Positions 6,466-10,097 of a stretch of 10,097 nt of DNA are shown here, piece by piece (positions within the stretch are counted from its first letter, which is position 1; every line of letters begins with the position of its first letter). The notes under the pieces were generated by a model that made no database searches, was not told where the DNA came from, and saw only the letters and a program-made list of their open reading frames with translations. This DNA is from an uncultured Mucilaginibacter sp. (GTDB lineage Bacteria > Bacteroidota > Bacteroidia > Sphingobacteriales > Sphingobacteriaceae). A program made the translations under genes and the position numbers. The stretch spans positions 1-10,097 of the forward strand of contig NZ_CAMLOV010000186.1 in assembly GCF_946481715.1 (NCBI RefSeq). Direction: 5' to 3'.

Positions 6466-6810
6466 TCAATATCCGTTTTCTTCAAAATAGGTAATTATCA
6501 GCGATTTTATAAGCATTTCCTGCTCTAATATAGCGTAGTTGGGAATTGTTTTTACCAGTTTCCAGTGTGGCCAGCCGTCCTGGTCCTGCCCCTCCAGTTC
6601 GTAAAAGCCCATCTGGCTAAATAGCTTACAGTTGGCAATATGCATTAGCTCTTCTTTTTGCCTTTTGTTAAATTTACGCGGGCCCTGCCCCAGCTCTTGC
6701 ACGCCAATTAAAAAAAGCAATACTTTAATATCCGGCTTTTCGTTATCAAAGTCGGCGGCTATGCGCTCCTGTAATGCGGCAAACTTTAAATTGATCTCAG
6801 CAGGTTTCAT
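6466..6810 (-). CDS. Conserved small cytoplasmic protein of unknown function
   Basis: From ATG 6810-6808 this encodes 114 residues. The open frame continues upstream to a TTG at 6882, but that extension contains no ATG or GTG-like context and runs through the divergent promoter region, so I reject it. The protein begins with an amphipathic helix (MKPAEINLKFAALQERIAA). A hydrophobic stretch VLLFLIGVQELGQGP (about 30-44), a basic segment and the aromatic-rich core QDQDGWPHWKLV (about 76-87) follow. It ends in a helix with several acidic residues. No signal peptide, metal-binding cluster or known catalytic motif is visible. I have the impression of similar sequences in other Bacteroidota but cannot name a family. 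The stop lies 2 nt before the cyclophilin ATG, which argues for co-translation. Confidence 0.8.
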   Translation of the reverse strand: MKPAEINLKFAALQERIAADFDNEKPDIKVLLFLIGVQELGQGPRKFNKRQKEELMHIANCKLFSQMGFYELEGQDQDGWPHWKLVKTIPNYAILEQEMLIKSLIITYFEENGY

Positions 6811-6815
6811 GCCGC

Positions 6816-6823
6816 CAAATATA
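6816..6823 (-). promoter_or_regulatory. Possible -7 element for the small conserved gene
   Basis: On the minus strand TATATTTG matches TAnnTTTG exactly. It ends only 5 nt before the ATG at 6810, so transcription from it would begin at or near the start codon, and no TTG lies at the proper -33 distance. Either the mRNA is nearly leaderless or the match is accidental. Confidence 0.25.
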
Positions 6824-6864
6824 CGTACACGGGCGTGTTTAAAAATGTAATGATTATGTTGAAT

Positions 6865-6878
6865 TAACAATATTGTTA
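6865..6878. promoter_or_regulatory. Perfect 14-bp palindrome, candidate operator
   Basis: TAACAATATTGTTA is identical to its reverse complement. It lies in the 138-bp region between the divergent small conserved gene and the His-rich protein gene, 32 bp upstream of the -7 element of the latter. The position is suitable for a dimeric regulator acting on the receptor operon. An AT-rich palindrome of this length can occur by chance about once per window, so location is the main argument. Confidence 0.4.
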
Positions 6879-6898
6879 CCAACCAAACTGTGCGTTGG
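6879..6898. promoter_or_regulatory. Inverted repeat CCAAC-N10-GTTGG overlapping the expected -33 region
   Basis: CCAAC (6879-6883) and GTTGG (6894-6898) are complementary arms around a 10-bp spacer. The spacer contains CTG at 6888-6890, exactly 20 nt before the -7 element, where the -33 element should be. It abuts the 14-bp palindrome. A protein bound here would block the promoter. The arms are short, so this is tentative. Confidence 0.3.
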
Positions 6899-6910
6899 CA
6901 TATTATTAAT

Positions 6911-6918
6911 TAGCTTTG
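6911..6918 (+). promoter_or_regulatory. -7 promoter element of the His-rich protein / TonB receptor operon
   Basis: TAGCTTTG matches TAnnTTTG exactly. Transcription would begin near 6923-6926, leaving about 24 nt before the GTG at 6949. The -33 element is degenerate (CTG at 6888-6890, spacer 20), as expected for a regulated promoter. A TTG at 6916 that could be taken as a start codon lies inside this element, which supports the GTG start. Confidence 0.45.
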
Positions 6919-6948
6919 CATAAAATTGCTAAAAGCATACCGATTGTT

Positions 6949-7281
6949 GTGAAAAAAAGTACTTACCATATAATCTACTCCTGGGCATTGCTGCTTTGCT
7001 TTGTTACAGGGCAGTATATGGTTTATGCCCATCAACACAACCAGGTAAAAAATGTCCATTCTTCGGCAAATCACGATTGTAAGAACTCTTCGCACATTAT
7101 TGTAAAAGAAAAATGCGAGGTATGCGATAGCATGCACCACGTTGCGATGGAACTATCCGGCGGTGTGGCTTATGCGCATACGCTGGTTACTACTCATCAT
7201 ACCTTTAAATCTCCGGTTTACCATTTTACCAGCATAGCCCTAATTTTAGCTGCCGGGCGCGCTCCTCCTGTTGCTTCATAA
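6949..7281 (+). CDS. Small exported His/Cys-rich protein, putative metal-binding partner of the TonB receptor
   Basis: Starting at GTG 6949 the product has 110 residues. The sequence then opens like a signal peptide (MKKSTYHIIYSWALLLC) with a likely cut after VYA at residue 27. A TTG at 6916 would add 11 residues but sits in the promoter. The predicted mature chain of 83 residues has 11 histidines and three cysteines, including Cys44, the motif CEVCDSMHH (56-64) and His83-His84. It begins HQH, which could form an amino-terminal Cu/Ni-binding site. A second hydrophobic stretch (about 93-103) precedes a C-terminal RAPP. This layout of leader, CxxC-His centre and RAPP/RGPP end recalls DUF2946-type proteins found beside metal-linked TonB receptors in Proteobacteria, but I cannot confirm homology. 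The receptor gene follows after 60 nt on the same strand. The enzyme-like function is unknown; metal binding is inferred from composition. Confidence 0.75.
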   Translation: MKKSTYHIIYSWALLLCFVTGQYMVYAHQHNQVKNVHSSANHDCKNSSHIIVKEKCEVCDSMHHVAMELSGGVAYAHTLVTTHHTFKSPVYHFTSIALILAAGRAPPVAS

Positions 7282-7341
7282 TAAGCCATTCTTAAATAAC
7301 GCCGCTTACCGTGGCATTTTCACGAATTTTAATTATTTATT

Positions 7342-9639
7342 ATGAAACTAAAACTCATTAGTTGTTTACTGTTCCTGTTTATACAATTTACGGCCTTTGC
7401 CGATGATGCCAATATTATTAAAGGTAAAGTTATCGATGCTAAAACCAGCGAGATACTGATTGGTGCCGTTGTAAGCATCCCCGACCTGCACGTATCTGTA
7501 GCTACTAACGCCAACGGCGAATTCACCTTTCGCTCGGTGCCTGCTACCGGCAAATATGTGGTACAGGTGCAGTACCTCAGTTATAAAACCATTAACCAAA
7601 CGGTAGACTTTTCTTCAACTGCGCCCCTGCTGTTTGCTATGCAGCAAAGCATTGTAGAGACACACGAAGTAGTGATTACCGGTACACCTATAACCGCCGG
7701 AAGCCGTAGCAACAGTACGTCGGCCAGCGTTGTGACTAAAGACCAATTGCAAGGTGCATCAACCAATTTGATTGATGCATTAGCGAGGCAAGTACCGGGA
7801 CTAAGCCAAATAACCACCAGCCAGGCCATATCTAAACCGGTTATACGGGGGTTAAGCTATAACCGCGTGGTTACGTTGAGCGACGGCGTGAAGCAACAGG
7901 GCCAGCAATTTGGCGATGAGCATGGCATAGAGATAGACCAGAACCAGGCTGAACGGGTAGAGGTGTTGCGCGGCGCAGCGTCCTTAATGTACGGCTCGGA
8001 TGCCCTGGGCGGCGTTATTAATGTAATTGATCCGCCATCGCCTGCCGAGGGAACGGTTAAAGGGGAGGTACTGAGCAATTACTCCACCAATAGCGGGTTA
8101 ACCAATACCTCGCTTATGCTGACCGGTAACGAAAATGGTTTTGTTTGGAGAGGCCGCGGCACCTATCAAAATGCACACTCTTATAACACACCGGCCGGCT
8201 ATTTCCAAAACAGCGGGTTCAACCAAACGGATGTTAACGGCATGCTGGGCGTAAATAAAGCCTGGGGCTATTCCCACTTAAATTTTTCGTACTTTAAAAC
8301 TAACATCGGGTTTTTTGATGCGGAGCCGGGCGATAACCTGTATAGCGATAACACGAGCCGCACCCTTGATTACCCTAAGCAGGATATCCGCCACTATAAA
8401 TTAGCGTTGAACAACAACTTTATATTGGGAAGCAATTCCTTAAAGCTCGACCTCGGATTTCAAAAAAACCAACGCCGCGAATTGGAGGATAACCCTACCC
8501 CCGTATTATTTTTTGATTTGAACACCTACTCGCTGGATGCCAAGTATTATATGCACGAGTTTGACGGCTGGCATCCGGTTATTGGTGTTAGCGCAAGCCT
8601 TGGGCATAGCATTAATAAAGGAGTGGAATTGTTGGTGCCTGCTTATGATGAGTACAGCACAGGGGCGTTCGGCTTTGTAAAGAAGACCTGGGATAAAAAT
8701 ACTTTTAGCGCAGGCCTACGGGTTGATTATATCCAAAATAAAGGCAAGCAGCAATTTGTGGATGGGGAGGAGGTTTTTACAGGCTTCGATAACAAGTTTG
8801 GCAACCTTAGCGGTGCCGTTGGTTATACCCACACTTTTAATGATGTGCTGAACTTTAAAGCCAATGCTGGTACAGCATTCCGTGCGCCAAACCCTGCGGA
8901 ACTGGGCTCCAACGGTGTGCACGAAGGGACTAACCGCTACGAAATAGGAGCTGGCAACTTAGCTCCTGAGCGCAGTTACCAGGCAGATGCAACACTGGAG
9001 TATGGCTCGGGTTTTGTAACCGGTAGTTTTGGGATTTACGAGAACTATATCCATAACTACATCTACGCATCCAACACTAATAACGAGCAGGTAACCGTAA
9101 CGGACGAATCTACAGGCTTGCCGCGCAGTTATGATGCTTACCGCTACGGGCAGGTAAACGCCAACTTGTATGGATTTGAAGGAAACTTAACCTTGCACCC
9201 GGTATCTTTCCTGCATTTCGAGAACACGTTTAGCTATACCCGTGCGCAAAATCAATCCTTCGACAGGCCGCTGCCATTGATACCCGCGGGCGTTTTGCAT
9301 AACACCCTCCGTTTTGAGCCGAAGGTAAAGGGACTTTCAGATTTCTATTTATCGGCAGGGATCGACAACTTTTTTAAGCAAACCCGTATTGACGCCACGT
9401 TTGAAACACCTGCGGATGCTTATACTTTGGTGAATGCAGGGATAGGTGCTACTTTTAAAATTGGCGCGCAACCATTAAAGGTCTACGTATCTGGCAATAA
9501 CCTCACCAACAAGCGTTATTACGATGCCCTTAGCCGTTTAAGGCCAGGCAGGTACAGCCAGGAAGACCCAACCTTTGGTGTGTATAACCCCGGGCGTAAT
9601 ATCACCTTTGGTTTTTACCTGCCATTCGGTACCAAATAA
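7342..9639 (+). CDS. TonB-dependent outer-membrane receptor, ZnuD-like, probable metal uptake
   Basis: This 765-residue outer-membrane transporter should import a ligand using energy from TonB-ExbBD. Residues 1-20 form a signal peptide (cut after AFA). Residues about 25-100 form the carboxypeptidase-regulatory-like domain typical of Bacteroidota receptors. HEVVITGTP (108-116) contains a likely TonB box, and the plug spans about 120-230, with PVIRGLSYNRV, RVEVLRGAASLMYGSDALGGVINVI and an internal His194. The beta-barrel runs from about 240 to the end, with FRAPNPAEL (513-521), GVHEGTNRYEIG (525-536) and NNLTNKRYYDALSRL (719-733). The GVHEGTNRYEIG and PGRNITFG stretches resemble ZnuD-type zinc receptors, and no SusC-specific features or SusD partner are present. 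The last residue is Lys, not the usual aromatic, although PF lies four residues earlier. Together with the preceding His/Cys-rich protein, zinc or copper is the best guess for the substrate. Confidence 0.92.
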   Translation: MKLKLISCLLFLFIQFTAFADDANIIKGKVIDAKTSEILIGAVVSIPDLHVSVATNANGEFTFRSVPATGKYVVQVQYLSYKTINQTVDFSSTAPLLFAMQQSIVETHEVVITGTPITAGSRSNSTSASVVTKDQLQGASTNLIDALARQVPGLSQITTSQAISKPVIRGLSYNRVVTLSDGVKQQGQQFGDEHGIEIDQNQAERVEVLRGAASLMYGSDALGGVINVIDPPSPAEGTVKGEVLSNYSTNSGLTNTSLMLTGNENGFVWRGRGTYQNAHSYNTPAGYFQNSGFNQTDVNGMLGVNKAWGYSHLNFSYFKTNIGFFDAEPGDNLYSDNTSRTLDYPKQDIRHYKLALNNNFILGSNSLKLDLGFQKNQRRELEDNPTPVLFFDLNTYSLDAKYYMHEFDGWHPVIGVSASLGHSINKGVELLVPAYDEYSTGAFGFVKKTWDKNTFSAGLRVDYIQNKGKQQFVDGEEVFTGFDNKFGNLSGAVGYTHTFNDVLNFKANAGTAFRAPNPAELGSNGVHEGTNRYEIGAGNLAPERSYQADATLEYGSGFVTGSFGIYENYIHNYIYASNTNNEQVTVTDESTGLPRSYDAYRYGQVNANLYGFEGNLTLHPVSFLHFENTFSYTRAQNQSFDRPLPLIPAGVLHNTLRFEPKVKGLSDFYLSAGIDNFFKQTRIDATFETPADAYTLVNAGIGATFKIGAQPLKVYVSGNNLTNKRYYDALSRLRPGRYSQEDPTFGVYNPGRNITFGFYLPFGTK

Positions 9640-9663
9640 ATAGCCAAAACAACAATTAAAATA

Positions 9664-9701
9664 AGCAAAAGCCCTGCGAGTTGATCTTGTGGGGCTTTGC
9701 T
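9664..9701. terminator. Hairpin between convergent TonB receptor and HAD genes
   Basis: AGCAAAAGCCC (9664-9674) pairs with GGGCTTTGCT (9692-9701), with one bulged A and a 17-nt loop. On the minus strand the hairpin is followed by TATTTTAATTGTTGTTTTG, a reasonable U-rich tail for the HAD gene. On the plus strand the tail is not T-rich, so termination of the receptor transcript is less certain. Confidence 0.5.
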
Positions 9702-9718
9702 GTTCTATAGTAAAAAAA

Positions 9719-10097
9719 CTACAAAATGCCGGTGGTCAGTAATTCCTCTCTCAATTTTTCTGAAGTGGTAAAATGGATGCAATTGATGCCCAGTTTTTCG
9801 GCCGCGAGGATGTTGCGGTAATTGTCGTCAATAAAGAGCGACTCCTGAGGGTTAACGTTGTACCTGTCCAATAATATTTGGTAAAACTCCGGCGCTGGCT
9901 TACGCATTTTTTCGGCACCTGATACTACGATGCCATCAAACCAGCTAAGGAACTCAAACCGCTGTTGTGCCATGGGGAAGGTTTCTGCCGACCAGTTGGT
10001 GAGGGCGTATATCTTATACTTGCCGCTATCTTTTAGCTCCTTAAATATCTCCACGGTACCTTCAAAGGCATCGCCCAGCATCTCTATCCAACGGCCG
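9719..10097 (-). CDS. HAD-superfamily hydrolase, 2-haloacid dehalogenase-like (partial, N-terminus outside window)
   Basis: About 125 C-terminal residues are present; the frame is open to the right edge and reads GRWIE before the first visible Met (10081), so that Met is internal. Counting from it, LTNWS (27-31) is HAD motif II, KPAPEFY (61-67) supplies the motif III lysine and FIDDNYRN (83-90) is motif IV with the acidic pair for Mg2+. The nucleophile DxD of motif I must lie beyond the window. The ALTNWSAETFP and WFDGIVVSG strings are typical of the epoxide-hydrolase-N/haloacid-dehalogenase-like subgroup of HAD phosphatases, usually small-molecule phosphatases of uncertain substrate. No halide-specific residues can be judged from the fragment. 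It converges on the receptor gene and shares the hairpin between them. Confidence 0.9.
   Translation of the reverse strand, partial: GRWIEMLGDAFEGTVEIFKELKDSGKYKIYALTNWSAETFPMAQQRFEFLSWFDGIVVSGAEKMRKPAPEFYQILLDRYNVNPQESLFIDDNYRNILAAEKLGINCIHFTTSEKLREELLTTGIL

Noticed and set aside
7857..8078. 73-codon antisense frame within the TonB receptor plug
   Set aside because: A shadow of the receptor coding sequence with no promoter or motif.
1..10097. CRISPR arrays, tRNA or rRNA genes, transposases and phage genes
   Set aside because: No regularly spaced repeats, cloverleaf, rRNA-like stretch, DDE-type transposase or terminal inverted repeats were seen. Coding content and style are uniform across the window.

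Overview
The window looks like chromosomal DNA of a Bacteroidota bacterium, most likely a Sphingobacteriaceae member close to Mucilaginibacter or Pedobacter. The grounds are a TonB-dependent receptor with an N-terminal carboxypeptidase-regulatory-like domain, promoter elements of the Bacteroidota type (TAnnTTTG), almost no Shine-Dalgarno sequences, and an EF-P whose loop tip reads TPGNLRAF. The genus is inference from remembered homologues, not from a search. I see no insertion sequence, phage, CRISPR array, tRNA or rRNA.

Layout: positions 1-822 (minus strand) hold a ROK-family kinase resembling polyphosphate glucokinases, followed by the first 14 codons of a downstream gene that may be transketolase. 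This suggests glucose phosphorylation feeding the pentose phosphate pathway. A 403-bp AT-rich intergenic stretch (823-1225) contains degenerate ATGTGC/GCACAT repeats and a good Bacteroidota promoter for efp (elongation factor P, plus strand, 1226-1789), which ends at a hairpin terminator.

Positions 1846-6810 hold six closely spaced minus-strand genes. In transcription order they are a small conserved protein of unknown function, an exported cyclophilin, exodeoxyribonuclease III, a small lipoprotein resembling the head of the SecD P1 domain, an exported M1 aminopeptidase and a cytoplasmic alpha/beta hydrolase. Gaps are 2 to 48 nt, so one or a few transcripts are likely. Several products act in the envelope, but no shared pathway is evident.

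A 138-bp divergent regulatory region (6811-6948) carries a perfect 14-bp palindrome, a second inverted repeat and a -7 promoter element. To its right lies the most interesting unit: a small exported His/Cys-rich protein (6949-7281) followed by a TonB-dependent outer-membrane receptor (7342-9639) resembling ZnuD-type metal receptors. I read the pair as a transition-metal (zinc or copper) acquisition or sensing module. A convergent HAD-family hydrolase (9719 to the right edge, minus strand) is cut by the window end.

Four start codons need care. I moved the lipoprotein, cyclophilin, small conserved protein and His-rich protein starts to internal ATG or GTG codons, and the alpha/beta hydrolase appears to start at GTG.
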